Origin: Phycomyces blakesleeanus NRRL 1555(-)
Taxonomy: Eukaryota; Mucoromycota; Mucoromycetes; Mucorales; Phycomycetaceae
NCBI RefSeq assembly: GCF_001638985.1
Contig: NW_017265151.1
Coordinates: 807,757 to 871,756 of the forward strand
Direction: 5' to 3'
DNA: 64,000 bases
Below are positions 47,072-58,400 of the stretch, one piece after another; position 1 is the first letter of the stretch, and every line of letters begins with the position of its first letter. Under the pieces are notes generated by a model. That model saw nothing but the letters and a program-made list of their open reading frames with translations. It ran no database searches and had not been told where the DNA came from. The translations under genes and the position numbers were made by a program.

Positions 47072-48253
47072 TTTGAAATATTAGAAGAAAGAAATAATTT
47101 GTTTGCATTTACAAGTATTCTCTGACTTAAAATACCGTTTTTCTTGTGCATAATATACCAGTGCTTTGCTTTTTTTATTCAATTAATTATGTAATACAAT
47201 GCATTAGGCGCCTTGGTGAGACTATAAAAGACATTTATGCTATTCACCAGCGTACGAGAGAATTGTCGAGGGAATTGATCCATGTCAAATAAGATTCCAA
47301 TTGTTATTCAGAATCAGTTTTTTTAATTATTTACTAAAATACCCTGCCTATTTTTTTTGTTAATGATTTGTTTCATTTTGGCTATAGAAAATGAGCCTTA
47401 TAAAGTATGGTCGTTTATTATATTTTTTTTTGTAACTAGAGTTCTTATTTTAGAACTTTTGTCAATTCCCTCGACAAATATATCCATTCGGAATCGAATA
47501 AACTACTATGAAAAGTGATTTTTCTTTCAATTCCCTCAACACAATTCCCTCGATGATTCCCTCGTACGCTGGTGAACAGCATATATAGTATTCTTTTAAA
47601 AAGTTATTTTTTGGACAAAGTACAGTATTTTAATTCCTCTAATATGGAGAAAAATATGATATGGATAACAATTACAAAGCTATGAAATATGGGGTTTTGT
47701 TTTGATAATTTTGAATAATTATCAATAAGCACTAGATATATCCCAAAAGAAGTTCTACAGTGTTTTTCTGATAGCATTATGAGATTTTAAATCAATCAGT
47801 TTACAACTCTAAAATAATAATAGTTCATTTTAGAAGGATAGTGTAAAATTATAAGTATGGGCTTCTTTAATACTATTGCTTAAGTTTGCAGAATCTCTTG
47901 ACTGTATTTGAAAATATAGACATGATCATATCTTTTATTAAATCGATACTATTAAAACTTGACAGTATATGTTATATACCCTGAGGATAAATACGTACAT
48001 ATATTAGATATGTACAATATTTAAAATGTATTGCCTTTTGCATCCTTCATTTTGTATGTTTAAAGTATACATATATTGACCTCACCCTTTAGGTACACCA
48101 CAAAAACAGTGAGATTCATTTGACAATAAAATGTAAGTAACTATCAGCTACAATATAAATAGTCGTATAATATAACTATAAATATTATTATACAGAGCTA
48201 CCAGTTAAATATATGACACTTGTTTCTTAAATTTTATATCAACAATATTTAGA
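47072..48253. other. AT-rich intergenic DNA carrying a MITE
   Basis: Outside the MITE at 47239-47580 no feature is recognised. It is the spacer between the divergently transcribed thioesterase and the short Spt23-like paralogue. Confidence 0.5.
47239..47580. mobile_element. 342-bp MITE with 20-bp terminal inverted repeats
   Basis: The left end GCTATTCACCAGCGTACGAG and the right end CTCGTACGCTGGTGAACAGC match in inverted orientation at 19 of 20 positions. The similarity continues inward (TCGAGGGAATTG against CAATTCCCTC). It is non-coding. A decayed relative lies at 43934-44216. Confidence 0.88.
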
Positions 48254-49859
48254 ATGGACTTTTCAAATATCCAGTGCAGCTCTCTTCTTCCTGAAGTTGA
48301 AGAGTATGTTAAAAACTTTGATTAAGCTACATACACATCTAATAAACATTCTTTTGATTAGTCTACACATTGAAGTTTTGGGTATCCCTGAAGGATATAG
48401 CTCTCGTGTTGAGACACAAATTAAATTAAATTTACGACTTCTCGATAGAGATGGCGTAAGATCGAATCTTTGGCATTTTCTCAGGGTCTCAGAGAATATT
48501 TTGGTTGAATCAGACTTTAAAAGACGCATCAATCGGTTTTACGAGTATGAAGAAACATTTTCTCTTCTATCCTACGAATATAATGTACTTGTATTGGAAG
48601 CAAATGTGATATGTGATTCAGATCCATACAAAAAAGTATCTCCATGCAGTTACTGCATAAGTCGCGAAATAAGATATGTAAGTTATGCTATAATGGTAGT
48701 AATCTTTCTTTTTTATTAAACGCATATTACTTAGAAAAATAAAGCAGATAAAAAGCGAGTTGGTAGATTCAATTCAATAAAATTTTCTAGCTTAACAAGT
48801 TTAAGAAAAGCAGAAAAAGAATTGATGAGATTCAATCATTCTTCAACAGAAAAAAAAGCCAGGGAAATTATATTAATATGCTCTAAACCGCTCATAAAGT
48901 TTGACTATGGGGAAATATCGTTGCCAGTGCGTATTACCTGTTTTTGTAGACATAAAAACGAGAATCTAGGCTTTAGGTATAAATATTTATGGTTAGATAT
49001 AGTATCATATAGTATGTCTAACTATTTCTGCTTCAGGGTTCTTTTTTCAATGAAAAACTACAAGGGAGACGTGGTTGCTACAGGGATTTCTCCTGCTATT
49101 ATGATTACACACAAGTACAGAGCAATCGATAAACAAGGGCCGAATAATAAAGCCAAGTATAAGCTATTACAGCTGAGGCCCAAGTATACTCAGTCAATAG
49201 AGATCAACCAGGAATATACATAATGGAACACTTCTGGCTCGACCGGCTTTTATACTAGTCAACTTTATGAGAATGGAGAACAGCTGACAACAGCGGATCT
49301 ACTTGATCTCGAGCCTGAGAATTCTCATTTCATGGCTAGGCACCAACACAGCAATAATCTGACCATAAACCATTTTCAGAATTCTATCAAAGCTTTTACT
49401 GACAGTAACTATAAAACGGTCGAACCCTATACTATTACAAATACCAAAAATAATTCGACAATCATTAGTCCCGCTAACATAAAAGCAATACAAGGTTTCG
49501 TCTATCTAGATTACTTTAATACAAATACGCTTTATTCTAACAAGTTAATTGATGCGGCTACAGTTGTGGATAGCTCAAGTTCGTTTCAAGAATACTTTGG
49601 TAGAAAACCCAAATGCTGGTATACGGAAGCACCTGAAGAATATTCAAATATTTTGGGATTGAACATATTGCCAGCCATTGAAGATGCAGGACTTGAACCA
49701 AGCCAGATCCTAAATGTGGAATGCGAAGATGAAAGCCAGTTATACGATGCATTCATACATTCAATCCCCGATAAGTACGTAGGACTCGATGCTATTTCCA
49801 ATTTTTTGGAGCAAGACGTGGATGCTCTGCTAGATACCCACGATATTCCGTGGCTTTAA
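48254..49859 (+). CDS. short diverged Spt23/Mga2-like paralogue without TIG or ankyrin domains
   Basis: Five-exon model: 48254-48303, 48362-48677, 48735-48976, 49037-49183 and 49259-49859, 451 aa, all phases consistent. Similarity to the two other Spt23/Mga2-like genes is visible in order: IEVLGIPEGYSSRVETQIKL, CDSDPYKKVSPCSYCISRE, a basic segment, LPVRITCFCRHKNENLGF, and VVATGISPAIMITHKYRAID. The intron after CISRE and the one after LGF fall at the same places as in the relatives, so the copies share ancestry. After this core there is no IPT/TIG, ankyrin or membrane segment. Instead there is a 200-aa Asn/Ser/Tyr-rich region and an acidic C-terminus (DVDALLDTHDIPWL) resembling an activation region (inference). 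An in-frame TAA at 49221-49223 lies inside a proposed 75-nt intron (GTATAC...ACTAG). If that intron is not spliced the gene is truncated. Confidence 0.7.
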
Positions 49860-51836
49860 GCTGTAATATAATAATTAGAAGTTATACCTCCATTTCATCC
49901 ATTTTCTTCTACTTTCTAGCCATATCTTATTAAGACATCATATAATTACCTTTTATGAAAAAGATCAGAGTCAGTATCAGTATTATTATTATCATTATTA
50001 TCTTCAGAGCAAATTACAATATATTTCGTTCACAAATAAGGTGCTCTCGGAGTGCTTTATTGATATAGAATTGCTTATTGATATTGACACGGGTGTTGTG
50101 TGTTCTCCAGCTTCGCTCACCCTGATTTATTTCCTTCTTCTCCGACCGTCTCCCCTTCTATTTTTCTCGTGTACCATTTTCATAATCACTTCTACATATG
50201 TCATAAGGGACCTTGGACACATCATATAAAATATTTTTGAAACATTATTATTAGAGAAGAGGACAACTTAGGGAAAATCTGAAAATATTGTCCTTACGGA
50301 CTTTCCTGGGTTTAAATTACCCAGACTTTTACCATTTTTACTTTTGCCCGGGACAATTCTAGGGATATTCTGGCAGAAATGACCGTAAATTTGGGAAAAT
50401 TCAGCAAGAATATCCCTAGCACAAAAACAATGTCCTTAGCGTCTGAAAGTGATCCGATAAATAGGATAACATATATTTTTCTCAAGTAATTGCTAAATTA
50501 TCAAAGCTAACAGCATATACAAGCTATAAACTAATCATCTGTCAATGGAGTCTTGATTCATTAAAAAATCAAGGCTCTAAAATAAAAAAAAAACTGATCT
50601 TTTCAAGCTCTATACTTTACCATTCCAACAGAATAATAGTAGTCGACATAGTCTAGCTTATATAAAGTTAAAAGTCTATCTGTGATATACTTTTTTCTAA
50701 TGAATCAATCAATGGCTTAATAAAATAGCAACCTCAGAAAGAGTAAACTGGGACTCTTCCTTGCATGTATTATCAAAAAAAGCTGTCAGATGAAGGTACT
50801 TATAGGTATCTCTCTTCTTAGGAGTGGTATACCGAGTGCTTTTAGGACCAAAATAATAGCCGTATATAGCAGGAGGGATAGTAAACATGGCGTTTTTCTG
50901 TCAAATGAGATAAATGAAGAGGAAAGAAGTATAAATATAATTTCTATAACGTCCTCAAAAGCGTCCCTTATTTTAACCGGAGACGTGCATTCCGATGCTG
51001 GCTTTAATTTTTTTCCATTTTTAGCAGTCATGAAAGTTCCCTACGTTGTCCCTTTCTCTATTTTAATCAACTTGTGAGAACTACTTTCGTATTGTATACT
51101 AGAATAATTGGCTTTTTCTGCTTATCATTATGATCGGGTATATGTCCAGTAGTGAGTTATAATTTGATCAAATGAATAAAATACCAGTTGCTTGTAATAT
51201 AGTCTTGATACATGTATTGGATATTTATGAGAGTGGATATATGGATAAGAAATATAAATTTAGTGGCAATGATTAAATATAACTCTTAGGCTGTAAAATA
51301 ATATTTTCTAGGTTCCTAACTTGGTTGTCAACTTGGCATGATGATTCTGCTAATCTTAGCGGAATCTATTTTTATTTTAATGCAAATTGTATATAAAAGC
51401 ATACAAATGATCCCGAATAAGCTAATGTATGTGCAAAGATGTTTTTTGATGAAAATACTATTAATTGAAGCTGTGCTACTCTTAATTTAAGAGCAAATAA
51501 GCATTTAATCACACACAATGGCATGACAATTGATTGACAATTGATTGACTGTTGCTACAGCAATATACAAAAAATTACTCTCGTATGCCCGCATCACCCT
51601 ATCTTTTTTATCAGGAGATTGTAGGTGACAGACAGTCACACAAACCACTCGTGCATTAGGGTGCCACGTTGCAGCGGGCCAATCCTTGTAGTATGCTTCA
51701 GGAAAGGGCTTTTTTTTTAGGCTGACTTTCTGCTTTTTCTCTGTTTTATCTATAAATCTATCTATAAATATATATAGTTTAGATTTCTCGACATATATTC
51801 TTTCTTCAATTAATTAAACAAGTTATCATAGCAGCT
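49860..51836. other. AT-rich intergenic DNA
   Basis: Contains ATT microsatellite units near 49980-50005, an inverted pair near 50350-50420 (CTAGGGATATTCT against AGAATATCCCTAG) and overlapping opposite ORFs at 50786-51077 with no recognised domain. The part before 51837 should hold the Ero1 promoter. Confidence 0.5.
50351..50422. repeat. inverted repeat CTAGGGATATTCT
   Basis: CTAGGGATATTCTGGCAGAA near 50351 faces TTCAGCAAGAATATCCCTAG near 50401. This gives a 13-bp perfect outer stem around about 45 bases. A separate short hairpin, CCTGGGTTTAAATTACCCAG, lies near 50307. They could be the ends of a small decayed element or a structured RNA. Confidence 0.6.
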
Positions 51837-54251
51837 ATGAAAATAAACTTGGGCCACAAGACGCATTATAATATGCGTCTATCAAAAACTGCTTTATTCG
51901 CTATATTATGCATATTCGGTCTTATTCATCTCTCCACAGCTCATGACGATCTCGCACCAAAGTTGACATTAGAAGATCCTAAACCTATTTCGTTCGTTAA
52001 GAATGTTCTTACAACGCCAAAAGACCAAAACTATTGCAATGTAAGCATTATACTACTTGCGCAATCATTTCGACATATTACTAAGCAGTGCTAGCTTAGC
52101 CTGTCGGACAAATCAAAGATACGTGCTGTGATTTTCAGAGTGTAGAAGATATGCAAAGAGGAATATTCGATAAGATCCAGGATCTTGTCAAGACAAGGTT
52201 CTTTCGCTATTACAAGGTAATTAATTAAAAATGAAGATTCAGCGTCTTTTAGCTATTTACACGATTTATCTCCAATTAGCTCAACCTCTGGAGAGAATGC
52301 CCATTTTGGGACGAGGATGGATTATGTATGAACAAGGACTGTTCAGTGGAAACCACAGATGAGGTATATACATAGTTGACTGGGAAAATAAAAGTATATA
52401 TATACACTATAGGATTAATCTTATACCATAATTATTAGTCAAGACTACCAAAAGAATGGACTCAAGAGGCTCTCAGTGCAGTTCAGATGTCACCTGCTGG
52501 CTTGGTAAGTATATTTTATATCATCGATATGTTACTATTCATTTTTACATAATTTTGTTTTGTGTTACTTCATATAGGGATTTCAACCTTTCAAGGCTTG
52601 TTCGTACAAAGATCAAGACTATTGTTTAATAGAGGACCAGTCTAACGAAAGTATGTAAAGATTGTTTGGATATGAAAGAAACATAGATTTTGAATACTAA
52701 TAAACTATGAATTTTTTATAGACGTTGTGTATGTAAATCTCTTGGATAACCCTGAACGGTTTACTGGCTATGCAGGTGTATCCGCCGGAAGAGTTTGGAA
52801 AGCAATCTACGAAGAGAATTGTTTCAATATTGTTCACAAAATGACAGAAGGCTGCAAGACATGTAACAATATGATGAATATAGCTGGTTCAGCCGGCAAT
52901 CCTCTCAAAGTTGCTGAGAAAGTTCAGCAAACTGTTAAAGAAGTTGGACCTGGGTTCGCTCACGTACCAAAGGATACAGAAAAGCTTGACCAGCTTTTAA
53001 GTGATCTTTCAGAAACCACAGACGGTGGTGAGAATGATGAAGAAGTATGCCTTGAAAAGCGTGTTTACTATCGTCTGATCTCTGGTAATTATTACCCTTG
53101 CACAAATTAATTTTTTATACTCATCTAATACGTGGCGTTGCATAAATTATAGGCTTACATTCTTCAATTTCCCTTCACATTTGTGACGAATGGTTCAACC
53201 GAACAAGTGGTGAATGGGCAAGTACACTAGAGAAAAAAAGCAAAATGAAAAAATCAACTAACCTATCTGAGGTTTTTTAGGGACCTAACCTTGATTGTTT
53301 TGTAAACCGTATCGGATCTCACCCAGAGCGATTACAGAATGTATACTTTACTTATGCACTAGTTCTGCGTGCAGTAACAAAGGCGGGCCACTTTCTTGAT
53401 CAATATGATTTCTATACTGGAGATGATAAAGAAGATATTAAAGTAAAGGTATGTCAAGTTAGACTACATAATAGGGATTACGTTAATTAATTACTATTTT
53501 TCTTTATTAGAGCATGGTCCATGATTTAATTGACAATGCTTCTTCATGTGCACCTACATTCGATGAAAAAACCATGTTCCAGGGACCCGATGCAAAGGTA
53601 GTTCAATAACTGTTTGATAGAAAAATATTTGTGTAAATATATAGTATATTCATAAATTTTGTGGAATAGGCACTTAAATTAGAATTCAGAGATCACTTCC
53701 GTAATGTATCCCGTATCATGGATTGTGTTGGATGCGAGAAATGTAGACTTTGGGGAAAGATCCAAACAACTGGTCTTGGAACAGCTCTCAAAGTCTTGTT
53801 CTCTTATGAAGACAATCAATTAAAGTAAGCATTTGTAACCAAAAGTATGTTCCCAAAACTAAATATATATTTTTTACGTTATTCTAGTCCAAAGAGAACA
53901 CCTCAATTACTTCAGCGTAGTGAGATAGTAGCTATGTTCAATACACTAAATAGACTCTCTGAAAGTCTCCGTGCTATTCAGCGGTTTAGAAAGATGTATC
54001 TGGATCAGGTAGAAGAGGCAGAAAAGGTAAGAAAATGTGTGATAAAGATAGTTTGTATCCAATACTGACTAAGAATTCATTAGACAAAGCAAGCCGAGGC
54101 ACATTCATTAAACAATACCAGAGCATCAGTCATAATATCTAGATTTATATCTGCCGTTGCTCACACATGCTCCCATGCTGTAGCTACCCTGGAACGGTGG
54201 GGGGTGCCTGTACCTACCTATTTCGAGACTATCTTAACACCATTAGATTAA
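51837..54251 (+). CDS. ERO1: endoplasmic reticulum oxidoreductin Ero1
   Basis: Twelve exons: 51837-52040, 52139-52216, 52280-52363, 52439-52504, 52578-52650, 52722-53084, 53153-53217, 53281-53448, 53511-53597, 53670-53824, 53888-54026 and 54084-54251, 549 aa, all in phase. An internal Met at 51873 is followed by a signal peptide ([20 protein letters not shown]) and may be the real start. [21 protein letters not shown] carries the shuttle Cys pair C-x4-C at about residues 110 and 115. [20 protein letters not shown] is the FAD-binding signature. [12 protein letters not shown] holds the active-site C-x2-C near residues 418-421 beside a third Cys. Ero1 reoxidises protein disulfide isomerase in the ER lumen using FAD and oxygen. 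Family length is about 450-570 aa. Intron 7 (53218-53280) has a GCAAGT donor. No C-terminal membrane anchor is seen. Confidence 0.93.
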
Positions 54252-55498
54252 AAATTCTACATTTTACAGCAGAAATCACTTCCATTTTACTCTTTTTCCT
54301 TTTATCCATTAATCAACCCACTCCCATCACAGTAAAGCATTTCCACAATAAGAAAACCTGCAAAATATAGTTAGACGAGCGATTCTTTCCTTTTGTATAC
54401 TGGCTTATATAAACTTGGATTCTTGTGGTTACAGACTCATGCACGCAACTGACATTTTCTTCTTTATACATGCACTTTGTTTAATACGGGGTTAATATTA
54501 TTGTATTTAAACCCCTTTTTTTCTGTCAGGTTGCAGAATTTTCTTGTGTATCAGGGTACTGTAACCGCTGCATATACTCTTAGAAGTATAAACACTTTCT
54601 CAATAAACTGCTTCATAACACAACCATAATTAAGCTTAACACATATGCCTTATCAAAGTAAAATAGCAAGGCTTTATTCAGTACGGTGTGTACTCGACTT
54701 TATCTTCTTTCAGAACTCGCAGTATGCAATACATTGTGAGAAAAAAGATGATGAGAATGGAAAGTACAGAAGGTTACGCCTGTAAACCCTGAGACTGGAT
54801 CCTGGTAATCATCCTCTCACAGAAAATATAGTCACTTGATGTGAGCCTGAAAGATTACTTGCTTATTTTTAGTTTCACGCTAGAAAGCTAGCCGGAAAAT
54901 ATAGTTAGGAGCACACTTGGGACCGAGAAGATTATTAAAGTAGACGAAACATCTGTAGAAATGGTTGTTGTCAGTAGTTAGTACATTAATAGGTAGCACC
55001 AATTTTTTTTACCGCCAAGATATTGTGTAGCCATAGTAACCTCTAGAACTTGGATTAATATTAGTTTGGCAGTGGGGATTAATGATCATTTCTTCAAATG
55101 CCAAGAAAGACTACCGATCCTTTACGTTGGCAGTATTATTCACTAAATAAATAGATATACTTATATCTGTGTATTTGACAGAATTACTTAAAATACACAT
55201 ATAATAACTGCCTAAAATATACAATTTAAAGGCTATTACTCAATTTACAAAAATGCCTCTTAAAGAACAATATGTCAATAAAGGCCAATAGGTCTGTAAT
55301 GATTTTTGTTGAAGAAAAAAAACCAAGTATCTTTTTTTTTGTTCTGTAGAGATTCCCACGTGACTTATAAACCATGTGCTCTGACACACACACACACCAA
55401 TACGCACACATAACCTAGACTTTTAACTTTTTTTTGTTGCGCATAAGAATAGCTATTTTTCGGTGAAACGAGGCAGGAACTCAAACATAGCTTTGGAA
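54252..55498. other. intergenic DNA with a MITE-end scrap
   Basis: No gene is recognised. GTAACCGCTGCATATACTCT near 54561 matches the end motif of the MITEs at 42814-43551 and probably marks a decayed copy. CA repeats near 55385-55398 lie about 100 bp upstream of the Tao3-like start. Confidence 0.5.
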
Positions 55499-58400
55499 AT
55501 GGCCGATTCATACGCTGGCCATTACCAGCAAGATTCAGCAGCAGCAAACGTGCAGGAGCTGCCATTAAGCTCTTCGGATACCCGTGATCGCGAAACGTCC
55601 GGCATTTCGTCTTCGCACTCGTCTTCGTCTTCTATAATTATGAATACGAGCAGCATTATGAGCAATACCACCCTATCAATATCAATCCCAAACAGTACAT
55701 CATTCAATGGCAATAACAGTAATGTGAATTCTCAAATAGCATTTGATCCTACAAAACAACAATCCTCTACAATCAGTCTCGCATGTATGGCCGATCTTCC
55801 CCTGACTTCTTCATTATCCCAACAATATCAAAATTATGAAGATTTAGATGAAAGGCATCATCCGAGAAACTTTGAAACAGGAATCTCGCAATATACTTCT
55901 TCAAATAGTCTCAACCAGGAAAATGCAAATCATATAGACCAGCCCAGGCGCCCTCAGACAACTATTTCGAGTGCAGACTATGCTTTAAATGTGGTCCTTG
56001 AACATTTCGAAAAACTTGCAAGCAAAAAGATGTTTTTGATTCTTAATATGGGTGTGGTAAGTTTAGGAAGGCTATATCTAAAAGACTATCTTGTTTATGC
56101 TGTTGTGTTTCAAGGATGCCGAGGTCGACTTGTGCAAACTGTTAGGAAAGGGTGCAGACCCTTCTTTTGACAAGCTTTTTATATCACTAGCCTCCCTGGC
56201 TTCTTCTCAACAAAAGGCTGTTATAGATGCAGTGATGCGCTGGAGATCAGAAATGGTGGAACCTCTGGATCCTGCCTTAATTAAACGGATAAGGTAAATC
56301 AAGACGATACGAGATATCCTAGTCTGACATTTGCCTGCATAACAAAGCGAGTCTGCGCCTTTGTCACGTACTCGAGAAGTAGAATCTGTATTAAAAGAAC
56401 GACAGTCGGTAAGAATGAGAAGAAGCATTTTAAAATTTTAATCTTAAATAAATAAATGCTGATTAATTACACAAATCAAAGTTGTCATCCGTTTATATTC
56501 TCTGTAGGGCCCTGATAGAGATTGTCAGACGTTTTTCTGCTGACACTTGCCCAGAGTCTGTTGGCGAGAACCTTGAAGAAATTGTGTTCATACAGTTGAA
56601 AAAGCCTGATCCGTGAGTTTCCACAAGTCATCCGCCAAACGTTCGTCTTTTTTCTCTTATCATTGTTGCCATTAGCGATGCCATTAAACGTTCAGCAAAC
56701 AGAACAGCTAGTATGAACCTCTTTGCTGAGCTTATAGGCGAGCTGTCCAACATAAGATTTGCTTCTGTAAGCGATCGTTTTATCGCTGAACTCGAGAAAT
56801 ATAACAGTCATACCATTATGAAAGAGAGACAGAGCCACATGGAAATGCTAATCCGCGGAATGCGATTCTTAAAGATAAAGGTAGGCATATACTTTCTTTA
56901 AAAAAATATCTTTTTCTTATTATTATTAAATACTGGAATAAAGATTTATCCTCTTGATGCATTGGAAGAAACCGCGGATTTCTTATCCAGTTGTGCCAGC
57001 TTCTTCAAAAATGCACATGGTGCAAAAGTTAAGCATGCGTATGCCAATCTTTTTGTTCAATTGCTTTTGCCTATTGCTGAGGTACGTTATTCTGTGGTCT
57101 TGCCAGATGTTGTAAACTGACTGGTGTACCATATAGGTAGCTGTTGCCGAAGTCAATTTTCCAGCTTGGGTAAAAGCTGTTGACTTAATGTATCCAAGAG
57201 CTCTAAAAATGACATTGAAACCACGCCACATTCTGGTATGATATACAAAAATCAGATACCAAAAGGATGACTATATGTATATTATGGATATTGATATATA
57301 TATGTTATTAGGGTGGATATCCACTTGTTACCACATTACTATGTGTTAGCCGGAAAGAATTTTTTACTACTAACTGGCTACCGATTGTAGAAAGCTGTTA
57401 TCAGAAGTTTAACAAGGTACACATACTTCCTTGACCTTTTATTCCCTAAATGCTTGTTCTAATTTGATCATTTTTTCAAGGATAAATATACAAGACAAAT
57501 GGCTATTGGCTGTATATCTCGTCTAGTGTGGACCTATCTTTTTCGCTGCACCGAGAGTGTCTCTGCATCATTCAAGAAGCTCGACAATATCATAAAAAAC
57601 ATATTCCCTCCATTTAGACGTGCCGTATATCCATCTGAAATACCTTTGGATCACTTCATTTTGATTACATACTTCTGTCTGATGAAAGATGTAGACACAG
57701 CTATGAAAAAGGTGACATATTATTTGCTTAATACCGAAAATTCCAACTCTCTTCATTGGGAAACTATCAACCCCGAGCGAGTCATTATTGGATTACGAGC
57801 CTTTCGTATGATGCTTTCTGACCTTGAGAAAAATGTCCTTCGACCACCTTTTCCGGGCGATCCGGACATGACCGCACCTGGCATATCTATCTCATGTAGC
57901 GCTGATGTGTTCTCTGGGCCTATAAGGGCCGTAAAGGCAGAAGTCATGGAGCAGGTTGAGGAGATCATCTGTAAAGTTCTTATCAGTCTTGACCAAACCT
58001 TTGGGCGTCTACTCCTATTAGAAGAAAAAAATATTGTTCTGAGAAATATCACTGGCTCAGGTACAAATACAGGTGGCGGACTATCAGCAAATTATTCTGT
58101 TCCAATGTTTACCAATGGTGTCAGTATGTCGAGTACATCAGACGGAGGTCCACAAATACATCATCAGTATGCCACGTTCTCTGTCTCCTATACAAAAGAT
58201 AAGCAGACATATTTCGATGTTCTGACCACCATTTTGGATTCGATGCCACGATTAATGCCAGCTGGAATACCATTACCACGGTTGGTAGAGATGCTATCTC
58301 GCTACACTGTACATATTGATCCTGAAGTGATTCAAGCTGCATCACAAGCTTTGCTACGTATAGCAGCACAAATCGATAGCCAGACAGTTGTGACAGGCTA

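Noticed and set aside
50786..51077. Overlapping opposite-strand ORFs of 81 and 95 codons
   Set aside because: No recognised domain, no splice partners; two opposing frames in the same place suggest chance.
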